Source of the DNA: JALORV01 sp963769745 | GTDB lineage: Bacteria; Pseudomonadota; Gammaproteobacteria; Burkholderiales; Burkholderiaceae_F | Assembly (NCBI GenBank): GCA_963769745.1 | Contig: CAVYNB010000036.1 | Location: 62,001 to 126,000, forward strand | Length of the DNA: 64,000 nucleotides | Direction of reading: 5' to 3' | Shown here: positions 56,103 through 64,000 of the stretch, piece after piece | Numbering within the stretch: position 1 is the stretch's first letter | Layout: each line of letters begins with the position of its first letter | Notes under the pieces: model-generated | Told to the model about the DNA's origin: nothing | What the model saw: only the letters and a program-made list of their open reading frames with translations | Database searches by the model: none | Translations under genes and position numbers: made by a program

Positions 56103-56303
56103 TCAGCGTCGCAGCAACCAGATCACGGCCGTCACCACGGCCGACACGATCAGGGAAGTCGTCAGTGGAAAGTAGAAGGAAAAGCCCTCGCGCTCGACGT
56201 GAAAGTCTCCGGGCAACCGCCCCAGGCCGAGCTTCGCCAGCCATGGCCACAGCAGTCCCAGGGCAATGGCGATAACGCCGGCCACGATGAGGAAACGCTG
56301 CAT
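56103..56303 (-). CDS. DUF2905-family small membrane protein
   Basis: 66 residues with two helices: MQRFLIVAGVIAIALGLLWP near the start and TTSLIVSAVVTAVIWLLRR at the end. The conserved LGRLPGDFHVEREGFSFYFP between them is the DUF2905 signature. Function unknown; it is common in proteobacteria. The ATG at 56303 is the usual start. Confidence 0.9.
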   Translation of the reverse strand: MQRFLIVAGVIAIALGLLWPWLAKLGLGRLPGDFHVEREGFSFYFPLTTSLIVSAVVTAVIWLLRR

Positions 56304-56368
56304 TCGGTCAGCATAGCCGAGCCGCCGCATCGCCCGGACTGCCGCGCTTGGATGAAGCGCGGACTACC

Positions 56369-59092
56369 CTACTTGCGGGCGGCCTTGACCGACTTGGCTG
56401 ACTTGGCCGACTTGGCAGGCTTTCGCGCAGGCGCCTTGGCGGCGTGCTTGGCCACGGACTTCGTGCTCTTCCGTGCGGTGGTGCCGGGGCGCCTGGCTGC
56501 AACCGTCGTCGACTTGCCTTCGGTCGGTGCCGCATCCCCATCGCCTGAGGCAGCGCGAACGGTCTTGCGCAGAGCCGGTGCCGCGGCAGTGTCCGTCGAT
56601 GTCGACTCACCCTTTGTCCGTGCCGCTGCCTTGCCCGCCGGCTTCTTGGCGCGCGGCTCGAACTCGAACCCGACCGTGCCATCGGGCTTGCGCACCAGGA
56701 AAGCATTGAATTTGCGCCGCGTGCGGTTGGACACGAAGCCGCGCAGGATGTCGGTGCGGCCCTCGTTGAGCAGCTTTTCCATCTGCGCGCGCTCGATCGG
56801 CTGCTGCAGGATCACCTTCCCCGAACGGAAATCGCAGGTTTTCGCCGGGCCGGTCGCACGTTCGCACAGGTAGTTCATCGGCTGCTCGAATACACGACCG
56901 CCGCATTTCGGGCAGGGACCGAGGGCTTGCTGGCCGGTGAAGTCGACCGCTTCGTCGGACGCACCATCGTCGCTGCCCTGGCCGAAGTCGAACTCGAGCT
57001 TGTACTCGGGTGTCAGTTTGAGCACGGCGGAAAATGGCCGGCCCATTTTGCTGATGAAGCCCGACATCGGCCCGATCGTGCCCTTGTCGAGCAACTCCTC
57101 GACTTCCTCGACCTCCAGCGAGCGGCTGCCCGGGTGCTTGGGTATCGAAAAGTCGCAGCTCGTGCAGGCGAAGCGGCGGTAGTTCTCGATGACGGTCTTT
57201 CCACACTTCGGGCACGGCTTCGTCAGCTGCGCCGGGTCTTCGATCGGTACCGTGTCGGACTCGTAGCTCTTGGCGCGCTGGACAATCTTCTGCGTCATGC
57301 CGGCGATCTCGCGCATGAACAAATCGCGCTTGAGCTTGCCTCGCTCCATCTGCGACAACTTGAATTCCCACTCGCCGGTCAGCTCCGGTGCTGTCAGTTC
57401 CGGTACGTCGAGGCCCTTGAGCAGCGTCATCAGGTCAAAGGCCTTGCGCGTAGGACGAAGGTCCCGGCCATCGCGGACCATGTAGCGCTGGTCGATCAGG
57501 TTCTCGATGATCTGCGCGCGCGTTGCGGGGGTGCCGAGTCCCTTGCCGGCCATGGCCGCACGCAGCTCGTCGTCCTCGATCAGCTTGCCGGCTCCTTCCA
57601 TCGCGGTGAGCAGCGTCGCTTCCGTGTAGCGCGGCGGCGGGCGCGTGGCGAGCGGAACGGATTCGATCTCGGTCGTGCGGACGCGCTCGCCTTCGTCGAC
57701 CTTGACCAGCGAGCCCTGTTCCTCGACGGCCTCGCGACCGTAGATCGCGAGCCAGCCAGGTTCGACCAGCACCTTGCCCTCGGTCTTGAAGGCATGTTCC
57801 TCGACCCGGGTGATACGCGTCGTCACCAGGTACTCGGCCGCCGGAAAGAACACCGCCAGGAAGCGCTTGGCGACGAGGTCGTAAAGCTTCGCCTCGACCT
57901 CGGAAAGATGCCCGGGTGTCTGGGGGGTGGGGATGATCGCGAAGTGGTCCGAGATCTTCGAGTTGTCGAACACGCGCTTGTTGGGACGGATCCAGCCCGC
58001 CTTCAGCGCCTGCTTCGTGTAGGGCTTGTACGCCGACAGCGCGCCGAGTTCCTCCATCGTCTTCTTGACCACGCCGAGGTAGTCCTCGGGCAGTGCGCGG
58101 GCATCGGTCCGCGGATACGTCAGCACCTTGTGCTTCTCGTAAAGCGCCTGCGCGATCGATAGCGTCGTCTTGGCCGAAAAGCCGAACTTGCCATTGGCCT
58201 CGCGCTGCAGTGAGGTCAGGTCGAAGAGCAGCGGCGAGAGCTGCGTGCTCGGCTTGGCCTCCTCGCTGACTGCGCCGGGCTTTCCCATACAGGCCGCAAC
58301 GATGGCGGCGGCCGTGGACTCGTCCCATAAGCGCTCGGCGCGGGCATCCGGGTCATCGGCCTTCTTGAACGCTTCGTCGAACCAGCGTCCGTCGTACTGC
58401 CCGGCCCGGGCGTCGAACTTCGCGCGCACTTCCCAGTAGTTGCGCGAGACAAAGCGCCGGATCTTGTCCTCTCGCTCGGCGACGATCGCCAGCGTCGGGG
58501 TCTGCACGCGACCTACCGTCGTCAGGTAGAAGCCGCCTTCCTTGCTGTTGAAAGCGGTCATTGCGCGCGTGCCGTTGATCCCCACCAGCCAGTCGGCCTC
58601 GGAGCGGCTGCGCGCTGCATCGGCCAAAGGCAGCATTTCGTCATCACTGCGCAGGGACTCGAACGCCTCGCGGATCGAGGCCGGCGTCATCGACTGCAGC
58701 CAGAGACGGCGCACCGGCTGGCGCGCCTTCGCAGCCTGCACGATGTAGCGGAAGATCAGTTCGCCTTCGCGTCCGGCGTCACAGGCGTTGACGAGCTCGG
58801 TGACATCCTTGCGCTTCAGAAGCTTGAGCAGCACCTTGAGGCGCGCCTCGGCCCTGGCAATCGGTGCGAGGTCGAAGTGCGGCGGGATGACCGGCAGGTG
58901 CGTGAAGGTCCACTTGCCGCGCTTGACGTCATGTGACTCGGGCGCCTTGAGTTCGAGCAGGTGACCCACGGCTGAGGACAGCACGTAGCGGTCGCTCTCG
59001 AAGAAGTCCTGTTGCTTGGTGAAGCCTCCCAGCGCGCGCGCGATGTCGGCGGCGACGGAGGGCTTCTCGGCAATGATCAGTGCTTTGGACAT
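56369..59092 (-). CDS. topB: DNA topoisomerase III
   Basis: 907 residues, type IA topoisomerase. The Toprim domain starts KALIIAEKPSVAADIARALG, with the acidic DAGREGELIFR motif. The active tyrosine sits in KVLTYPRTDARALPEDY. Two zinc ribbons follow the core (CPKCGKTVIENYRRFACTSC and one at CPKCGGRVFEQPMNYLC). The last ~90 residues are Lys/Ala-rich and repetitive (AKSAKSAKSVKAARK), like a histone-H1 tail, probably for DNA binding. It follows smg, as usual in this group, across a 305-bp gap. Confidence 0.97.
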   Translation of the reverse strand: MSKALIIAEKPSVAADIARALGGFTKQQDFFESDRYVLSSAVGHLLELKAPESHDVKRGKWTFTHLPVIPPHFDLAPIARAEARLKVLLKLLKRKDVTELVNACDAGREGELIFRYIVQAAKARQPVRRLWLQSMTPASIREAFESLRSDDEMLPLADAARSRSEADWLVGINGTRAMTAFNSKEGGFYLTTVGRVQTPTLAIVAEREDKIRRFVSRNYWEVRAKFDARAGQYDGRWFDEAFKKADDPDARAERLWDESTAAAIVAACMGKPGAVSEEAKPSTQLSPLLFDLTSLQREANGKFGFSAKTTLSIAQALYEKHKVLTYPRTDARALPEDYLGVVKKTMEELGALSAYKPYTKQALKAGWIRPNKRVFDNSKISDHFAIIPTPQTPGHLSEVEAKLYDLVAKRFLAVFFPAAEYLVTTRITRVEEHAFKTEGKVLVEPGWLAIYGREAVEEQGSLVKVDEGERVRTTEIESVPLATRPPPRYTEATLLTAMEGAGKLIEDDELRAAMAGKGLGTPATRAQIIENLIDQRYMVRDGRDLRPTRKAFDLMTLLKGLDVPELTAPELTGEWEFKLSQMERGKLKRDLFMREIAGMTQKIVQRAKSYESDTVPIEDPAQLTKPCPKCGKTVIENYRRFACTSCDFSIPKHPGSRSLEVEEVEELLDKGTIGPMSGFISKMGRPFSAVLKLTPEYKLEFDFGQGSDDGASDEAVDFTGQQALGPCPKCGGRVFEQPMNYLCERATGPAKTCDFRSGKVILQQPIERAQMEKLLNEGRTDILRGFVSNRTRRKFNAFLVRKPDGTVGFEFEPRAKKPAGKAAARTKGESTSTDTAAAPALRKTVRAASGDGDAAPTEGKSTTVAARRPGTTARKSTKSVAKHAAKAPARKPAKSAKSAKSVKAARK

Positions 59093-59102
59093 GCAGAAAA
59101 TT

Positions 59103-59124
59103 AGGCCGCCAAGTCAGGCGGCCT
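59103..59124 (-). terminator. Hairpin just upstream of topB, possible terminator or attenuator
   Basis: A perfect 8-bp stem (aggccgcc / ggcggcct) with a 6-base loop. On the minus strand it is followed at once by aattttc and then, about 10 bases on, by the topB ATG. It could end smg transcription or act as an attenuator that limits topB expression. Confidence 0.45.
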
Positions 59125-59249
59125 GTCCTCATATATGAGCTGGGCTCTCTTTTTTCAGGATAACAACGAAATCGAAAATCGATGCAAGTGCCCGGCCCGG
59201 CGGGAGAAATCGGCCACTGCGCGGTGTCCAGTTATGTATGGTGGCATCA

Positions 59250-59392
59250 CCCTCCCGCTTGGCGGGAGGGCAGGGAGGGTGCCCATCAGTTGATCATCGG
59301 CGGAGCGCTCGGCCGCTCCGGAGCGGAGCCGACCGTTCTGCATTCCGTCCGAGTGCACGTGCGATCCGGCGCAGCCGATCGCGTACACGAGC
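59250..59392. repeat. Half copy of the 321-bp repeat family
   Basis: It opens with a 9-bp stem (ccctcccgc ttg gcgggaggg, 59250-59270). It then resembles the right half of the 54.3-kb element: cggcggagcg, ggccgctccggagcg, agccgac, gagtgcacgtgcga and gcgtacac occur in the same order, spaced alike. The left half is missing. This shows the element is dispersed. Confidence 0.65.
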
Positions 59393-59397
59393 GGCGC

Positions 59398-59865
59398 CTA
59401 GTGCAGTTCCCGCTCCGTCCCGTCGTGCAGCAGCTCTTCCAGCAGCAGCACGTCGATGTCGGCCTGCTGGCTCCACAGCACCATCAGGACGATGACCTTG
59501 ATCATGTCGAGCGGAACTGGCGTGTCCTCGATCGCCAGCGCGCGTTCGATCACGATTTCGCGCTGTGTCGGTGTCAGCTGGCCCGCGTTCTCGAGAAAAC
59601 TGAGAAAGCCGATCGACTCCGTGCCGAGCCGCTCGGTTTCTATCACTGCATAGATGCGGAACGAGCCGTCGCTTTCGGGTCCGACGGCGACCGATTGCTC
59701 GGTGACCCGTTCCAGGCCCTGCAGCCATGCCAGTGCTTCGTTGATTTCTTCGTCGTCGAAGCCGGCAGCAGTCAGCTTCCGGGACAGTGAGTCGGCGTCC
59801 GGGCACGCATGCAGCGCGCCGTAGTTTTCGTACAGATAGACGAGGACATCGAACACGTTGCTCAC
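59398..59865 (-). CDS. smg: Smg family protein (DUF494)
   Basis: 155 residues from a GTG start, opening VFDVLVYLYENYGALHACPD. The core contains GFDDEEINEALAWLQGL and the C-terminal DMIKVIVLMVLWSQQADIDV, both typical of Smg/DUF494. Its function is unknown, but the dprA-smg-topoisomerase order is widely kept. It begins 32 bases after the dprA stop. Confidence 0.92.
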   Translation of the reverse strand: MSNVFDVLVYLYENYGALHACPDADSLSRKLTAAGFDDEEINEALAWLQGLERVTEQSVAVGPESDGSFRIYAVIETERLGTESIGFLSFLENAGQLTPTQREIVIERALAIEDTPVPLDMIKVIVLMVLWSQQADIDVLLLEELLHDGTERELH

Positions 59866-59897
59866 ACTCTATGCGAGCCCGGGTGGGCTGTAAAGCC

Positions 59898-60993
59898 CTA
59901 CCGCAACCTCTGGTAGCGGTTACCGGGTAGACGCTCAACATCTTGTGCCAGCTCCAGTTCCAGCAGCGTTGCCGCAAGCGTCCCCGCGTCGCGGCCGGTG
60001 CGCTGCGCAAGCGTGTCCAGATCGACCGGGTCATGGCCCAGAAGTCCGAGTAGCTCGGCGTGAGGTCCAGGCTCGATCGCCTCGGTAGATGCCACGGGCA
60101 AGCGCTCGAGACCGAGGTCTTCGGCAACGTCGTGCGCCGACTCGACCAGCTTGGCGCCTTCGCGAATCAGTCGATGGCAGCCCTTGGCGAGCGGCGAGTG
60201 GATCGAGCCGGGAATCGCGAACACGTCACGTCCCGCGTCGGCGGCGATGCGGGCCGTGATGAGCGAGCCCGAGCGCAGCGCGGCTTCAACCACCAGCACG
60301 CCGCGTGCAAGCCCCGCGATGATGCGGTTGCGACGAGGGAAGTTGTGCGCGATCGCCGGAGTGCGCAGCGGGAACTCGGAAACCACGACGCCTTCTTCGC
60401 GGATGCGATGCGTCAGTGCGCGATTGCTGGCCGGATAGATCGCGTCGATCCCGGTGCCGACCACTGCGATCGTGCCGGCGTCACCGTCCGCATCGAGTGC
60501 GCCACGATGCGCAGCCGCGTCGATGCCGAGTGCGAGCCCGCTGATGATGGTCAGTCCCGACCGCGCCAGCGCTCCGGCAAAGGCTTCGGCGTTCGCGACA
60601 CCCTGTTGCGTGGCATTGCGGCTGCCGACGATGGCCAGCGCCGGCCGGCTCAGCAGTTCGGTGCGTCCGATCGCAAAGAGCAGCGGCGGCGGGTCGGGCG
60701 TCGCGAGCAACAGCGCCGGATACTCCGGATCCGCAAGTGAAATGAGCGCGTGGCGGGTCGATGCGGCAAGCCAGTGTTCGGTGGCATCGATCGTCGACTG
60801 GACTTCGCTGTCGGGTGCGCTGGCGAGCAGGCGCGCGAGCGGCTCGGGCACGGCGCGCAGCAACGCCGGCATGTCCGGCGCCAAAGATGGCGTCAGGCAG
60901 TCCGAACGAGGAAAGGAGATGTCGCGCGGTGCGCGGCCCGATGCCCGGCGTGGCGATCAGCCGCAGCCAGGCCGCGCGCTCCGCCGGCTGCAT
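59898..60993 (-). CDS. dprA: DNA-processing protein DprA (one frameshift)
   Basis: About 364 residues after ignoring one base. The N-terminal SAM-like part (AWLRLIATPGIGPRTARHLL to LPDAI) lies in one frame. An extra T in the run at 60883-60885 moves it to the next, where LAPDMPALLRAVPEPLARLL continues. The Rossmann core follows: LAIVGSRNATQQG, SGLALGIDAAAHRGAL, FPLRTPAIAHNFPRRNRIIA. The C-terminal winged helix ends TLLELELAQDVERLPGNRYQ. DprA loads RecA on incoming ssDNA during transformation. Confidence 0.92.
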
Positions 60994-61008
60994 CGGCCGC
61001 GTTGCGGA

Positions 61009-62235
61009 TTACTGCTGAGGCATCGGGCGAAGCGGCTGGCGCAACACGCGATCCGCTTCGGTTTCGGCTTCTGTTCGGACGCGCGGTATTTCCGTGTCGT
61101 CGCTCGGGTTGGAGGCACGATCGCCGACTTCGACGGGCTGCGTGCCACGCATGATCAGTGCGTAGGAAATCGTCGGGAACGCGCGGAACACGAAGGCGAG
61201 ACCGATCTGCTCGTCGGGCAGCTTGACGAACTGTCGACCCGGCAGGGTCCTGTCTGCGATCGTTTCGCCGGCGCGCCAGAGCTGCAGCATGTCGCCGATG
61301 GTCAGGCCTTCGTTCGAGCCCCGGTTCAGCGTGATGATCTGGCCGCCCCCCGCATAGCGGACGCCGTCGTAGATGGAGATGACGCGGGCTTCGACCGGTC
61401 CGGACGGTGCCTTGGGCACGTAGCTGATCAGCGCCTGCTGCTCGATCGGCAGCATGCGATCGCCGACGCCGATTTCCTGCTTGCTTTCCTGCACGTGGAC
61501 GCGCGCCACTTCGCCCGGCTTGGAAATGTTCACCGTGCCGAGGTACACCGCCTCGTAGGCGATCGGCGACTTCCGGTTCACGTCGTCCGGATCGAACAGC
61601 GGGCGCAGCGGACGGAACACGCTGTAGTTGAGGACCGCATCGTTCGTGATGCCGCGCGCGTACGCGCTGTCGCCGCGGCCGACCCAGACCCGGCCCTCCT
61701 GCGTGGCGACGATGCGCGGCGCGTCGTTCATCGCCGACGTCTCGAGCACCAACGGCTGTGACAGGAACGGCTGGATCAGATTGGTCGGAATGCTGCGGAT
61801 CGCCGCGCGTTCCGATCCCATGTCACGGATCGTCGGCTGCAGCTTGCCTTCTTTCGACTCGCCGCCACTCCCGATCATGAGCCGCGCGCGACCGTCTTCC
61901 TTCACCAGCAGCAGTTCCTGCCCGGGGTAGATCAGGTGCGGATTGGCAATCTGCTGCTTGTTCATGCCCCACAGCTCGGGCCAGCGCCACGGACTCGTGA
62001 GGTACATGCGGGACAGGTCCCAGAGCGTGTCGCCGCGTTTGACGACGTAGCGTTCCGGCGCATCGGGGGCCAGTGCGGACAGCGGTACGCCGGCCTGAGC
62101 GACCTGATCGGCGACGCCGCGCTGTTCCGAGGTGATCGGATAGCGGCTGGTGGCCGATTGCGCCAGGGCGGAGCCCGTCGCGGTCACGCCCATGCAGGCG
62201 ACGGCGGCGAGTACGCCCATGCTAGTCTTCTTCAT
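61009..62235 (-). CDS. Secreted LysM-domain protein
   Basis: 408 residues. The signal peptide is MKKTSMGVLAAVACMGVTAT to SALAQ. A LysM domain near residues 62-112 (YVVKRGDTLWDLSRMYLTSP, NPHLIYPGQELLLV) binds peptidoglycan. The remaining ~290 residues form a beta-rich domain often found in this dprA-linked protein of betaproteobacteria. A GAGGGAG site precedes the start. Its stop is 16 bases from the dprA start, consistent with one LysM-dprA-smg unit. Confidence 0.92.
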   Translation of the reverse strand: MKKTSMGVLAAVACMGVTATGSALAQSATSRYPITSEQRGVADQVAQAGVPLSALAPDAPERYVVKRGDTLWDLSRMYLTSPWRWPELWGMNKQQIANPHLIYPGQELLLVKEDGRARLMIGSGGESKEGKLQPTIRDMGSERAAIRSIPTNLIQPFLSQPLVLETSAMNDAPRIVATQEGRVWVGRGDSAYARGITNDAVLNYSVFRPLRPLFDPDDVNRKSPIAYEAVYLGTVNISKPGEVARVHVQESKQEIGVGDRMLPIEQQALISYVPKAPSGPVEARVISIYDGVRYAGGGQIITLNRGSNEGLTIGDMLQLWRAGETIADRTLPGRQFVKLPDEQIGLAFVFRAFPTISYALIMRGTQPVEVGDRASNPSDDTEIPRVRTEAETEADRVLRQPLRPMPQQ

Positions 62236-62572
62236 GCAAGCTCCCTCTGGCCGTCCGGTGGGGTTCGCACCGTCCCTCAGGCTCGGCTTCCCGACTTGAA
62301 ATTTGCGGAACCGACTGCGATCTAAGCTGAGACAGGGCGTCAGATTCTGCCCCTAGTGCCTTGATATAGCAACGTATAGCCAACGGGGTTGATCCCGACT
62401 TGGCGCGATGCCGAAAGGCGTGGGGCGGCGTCGGACGAGGTCCTGCCGATCACTCATCAAGTCGCAGTGTGGCGGCAAAGCGGGCCGGTCGGGCGCGTGA
62501 AAAGCAGGGTAGGAGGGCGGGACTTAGCCGGATCATCCTCAGCACGACGGGCCGGGCATTTGGAGAAGACAC
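62236..62572. promoter_or_regulatory. Divergent promoter region between the LysM gene and def
   Basis: This 337-bp gap separates two outward-facing transcripts and includes an AT-richer stretch (ctagtgccttgatatagcaacgtatagcc, about 62352-62380, shown only in part as motif) that probably contains promoter elements. I see no clear -35/-10 pair and no RNA gene. Confidence 0.45.
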
Positions 62573-63079
62573 GTGGCATTGCTCCCGATACTCGAATATC
62601 CGGATCCACGGCTGCGCACGGTCGCGCGGCCGGTCACCGCCTTTGACGATCGCCTGCGCAAGCTCGTGGCCGACATGGCCGAAACGATGTACGAGGCGCC
62701 GGGGGTTGGCCTGGCGGCCTCCCAGGTCGACGTGCATGAGCGCATCATCGTCATCGACACGTCGGAGACCAAGGACGACCTCCAGGTCTTCATCAATCCC
62801 GAGATCGTCTGGTCGTCCGACGAGCAGATCGAGTGTGAGGAGGGCTGTCTGTCCGTCCCCGGGATCTATGACGCGGTAACGCGCCCGGCGCACGTCCGCG
62901 TCAAGGCATTCGACGAGCGAGGCGCGGCGTTCGAGCGCGACTGCACCGGCTTGCTGGCCGTGTGCGTGCAGCACGAGATGGATCACCTGCTGGGCAAGGT
63001 CTTCGTCGAGTACCTGTCGCCGTTGAAGCAGGAGCGCATCAAGACCAAGATGAAGAAACGCCGGACGCGGGCGGCCTGA
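62573..63079 (+). CDS. def: Peptide deformylase
   Basis: 168 residues from a GTG start. All three motifs are present: GVGLAASQ near residue 44, EGCLSVPG with the metal-ligand cysteine, and QHEMDHLLGK with its two histidines and catalytic glutamate. It removes the N-formyl group from nascent proteins using Fe(II). In many relatives fmt follows directly; here a histidine kinase does. Confidence 0.97.
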   Translation: MALLPILEYPDPRLRTVARPVTAFDDRLRKLVADMAETMYEAPGVGLAASQVDVHERIIVIDTSETKDDLQVFINPEIVWSSDEQIECEEGCLSVPGIYDAVTRPAHVRVKAFDERGAAFERDCTGLLAVCVQHEMDHLLGKVFVEYLSPLKQERIKTKMKKRRTRAA

Positions 63080-63235
63080 GGGCGGAGCAGCCCCGCCGCG
63101 TTTGCTGTCGATTGGCGCTGCCGCGCCGGCGATTCACGCCAATGCACTGGCGACCGGGACCGTCGCGGGCCTACAGTCCCGTTCGTCCCGTGGAGGCATC
63201 CTGCCGCCACTGCTCGAACTCCTGGACGCGATCCG

Positions 63236-64000
63236 ATGCTAGACGCTGCAACGCTGCGCGCCTCCTGGCGCCATTGGTGGTCACCCGACTGGATGTTTGC
63301 CTGCGAGGGGCCGCGCTGGCTGCGGCTGCTCTGGACGTTTCTGTTCAACTGCGCGATCGCGCTCCTGCTGACCGTGGCCGCGTGGGCCTTTGCCCGCCGC
63401 GTCGACCTCTGGCAAACGCTGCGCTGGAACTTCGTCATTGCCCAGTGCGTCGGCTTCTCCATCCACGGCCTGTTCAGCCTGGCGCGGGCCATGCTCGGTC
63501 CCGAGCGCATTCGCGGCTTCCGCACCAAGACTCGCGTCCTGTTCTATTCGGCCGTTCCGATCGCGGGCGTGCTGATCGGCTATGCGTTGGGGCTCTCGAT
63601 CATGGGGGTCGATGTACCGAAACTCGTGGTGGAGCGGCCGACCCTGCCCCTGGGTATCGTCCTGATGTCCATCGTCGTGTCGGCGATCGTGTATCGGCAC
63701 TATGCCAACAAGGCCAAGCTGGCCGAGGTCCAGGCAGAACAGGCGCGTGAACGGGCACGATCCACCGAGCTCGAGCGGCAGGCCGTCACGTCGAAACTCA
63801 AGGCGCTGCAGGCGCAGATCGAACCGCACTTTCTGTTCAACACGCTGGCCAACGTGGTGAGCCTGATCGACACCGAGCCGGCACAGGCGCGCCGCATGCT
63901 GGAGCGGCTCATTGAACTGTTGCGTTCTTCGCTGGCCGCGAGCCGCGCCGATCGCGCGACACTGGGGCAGGAGGCGGCGTTGCTGGCGGCCTATCTGGAT
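63236..64000 (+). CDS. LytS/YehU-type sensor histidine kinase, 5' part
   Basis: 255 codons are visible and the frame runs off the window end. Four hydrophobic helices come first (LLWTFLFNCAIALLLTVAAW, then three more through IVLMSIVVSAIVYRHY). A coiled stretch rich in Glu/Arg follows, then the phospho-acceptor motif LKALQAQIEPHFLFNTLANV with its histidine. That is the His_kinase family of LytS/AlgZ type. A LytTR response regulator is expected beyond 64 kb. The ATG at 63236 is chosen because it precedes the first helix closely. Confidence 0.9.
   Translation, partial: MLDAATLRASWRHWWSPDWMFACEGPRWLRLLWTFLFNCAIALLLTVAAWAFARRVDLWQTLRWNFVIAQCVGFSIHGLFSLARAMLGPERIRGFRTKTRVLFYSAVPIAGVLIGYALGLSIMGVDVPKLVVERPTLPLGIVLMSIVVSAIVYRHYANKAKLAEVQAEQARERARSTELERQAVTSKLKALQAQIEPHFLFNTLANVVSLIDTEPAQARRMLERLIELLRSSLAASRADRATLGQEAALLAAYLD

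Larger units (their letters stand above)
59093..59397. other. Intergenic region between smg and topB with hairpin and repeat
   Basis: This 305-bp gap contains a strong hairpin close to the topB start (59103-59124), the 12-bp palindrome ctcatatatgag (59128-59139), and a half copy of the repeat family (about 59250-59392). No protein-coding gene is evident. Confidence 0.6.

Noticed and set aside
1..64000. CRISPR arrays, tRNA or rRNA genes, prophage or IS transposases
   Set aside because: No regularly spaced repeats, cloverleaf sequences or transposase/integrase motifs were seen on reading both strands.

Overview
This is a 64 kb, uniformly GC-rich window from what looks like a chromosome or MAG contig of a betaproteobacterium, probably Burkholderiales-like and able to grow autotrophically. 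The reasons are a red-type (form IC) cbbLSX operon with CbbR, a urt-ure urea cluster, a large NAD-dependent glutamate dehydrogenase, the gene order LysM protein-dprA-smg-topB, and a short interspersed element whose ends read ctttctttggttactttctt, a type I recall from this group. No rRNA, tRNA, CRISPR, phage or transposase gene was recognised.

Layout. 0-1.2 kb: end of a chromate-resistance operon (chrA-like end, rhodanese, ChrB domain). 1.2-14.4 kb, minus strand: urtABCD, a 429-bp inverted-repeat element, urtE, ureD, ureA, a GNAT gene, ureB, ureC, ureE, ureF, ureG, then a DMT exporter with a very His-rich tail. 14.5-18.2 kb: ABC1 kinase, AAA-like protein, EamA permease, secreted rhodanese. 18.2-26.8 kb: divergent cbbR and cbbL-S-X-F-P-T plus a thioredoxin-like gene, with three TNA-N7-TNA CbbR-type sites in the gap. 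26.8-33.6 kb: the most unusual part. An HlyD adaptor and a C39-peptidase ABC exporter face a lipoprotein and a 44-residue double-glycine precursor peptide with a core of only 7-8 residues. Diverging from the peptide is a TPR plus HD-GYP protein. Together these could be a Gram-negative secreted-peptide signalling module linked to c-di-GMP. 33.7-41.1 kb: queC, a prpF-like gene, SRPBCC protein, ECF sigma factor with a partner membrane protein, DUF302, and an exonuclease/GIY-YIG protein. 41.3-54.2 kb: NAD-GDH, CREST-type membrane protein, CopA, hydrolase, SET-domain protein with DUF1993, and a membrane spermidine-synthase-like protein. 54.2-64 kb: a 321-bp near-palindromic repeat, a secreted protein, DUF2905, topB, a related half repeat, smg, dprA, LysM protein, def, and the start of a LytS-type histidine kinase.

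Sequence quality matters here. At least ten genes carry single-base indels, almost always +1 and often in a homopolymer: urtB, cbbR, fbp, prk, tkt, the hlyD-like gene, the TPR-HD-GYP gene, the secreted protein at 36.3 kb and dprA among them. After the shift each restores a conserved reading frame. I therefore treat them as probable sequence errors, not decayed genes, but I cannot prove it. The apparent UrtB-UrtC fusion disappears once one such base is removed.
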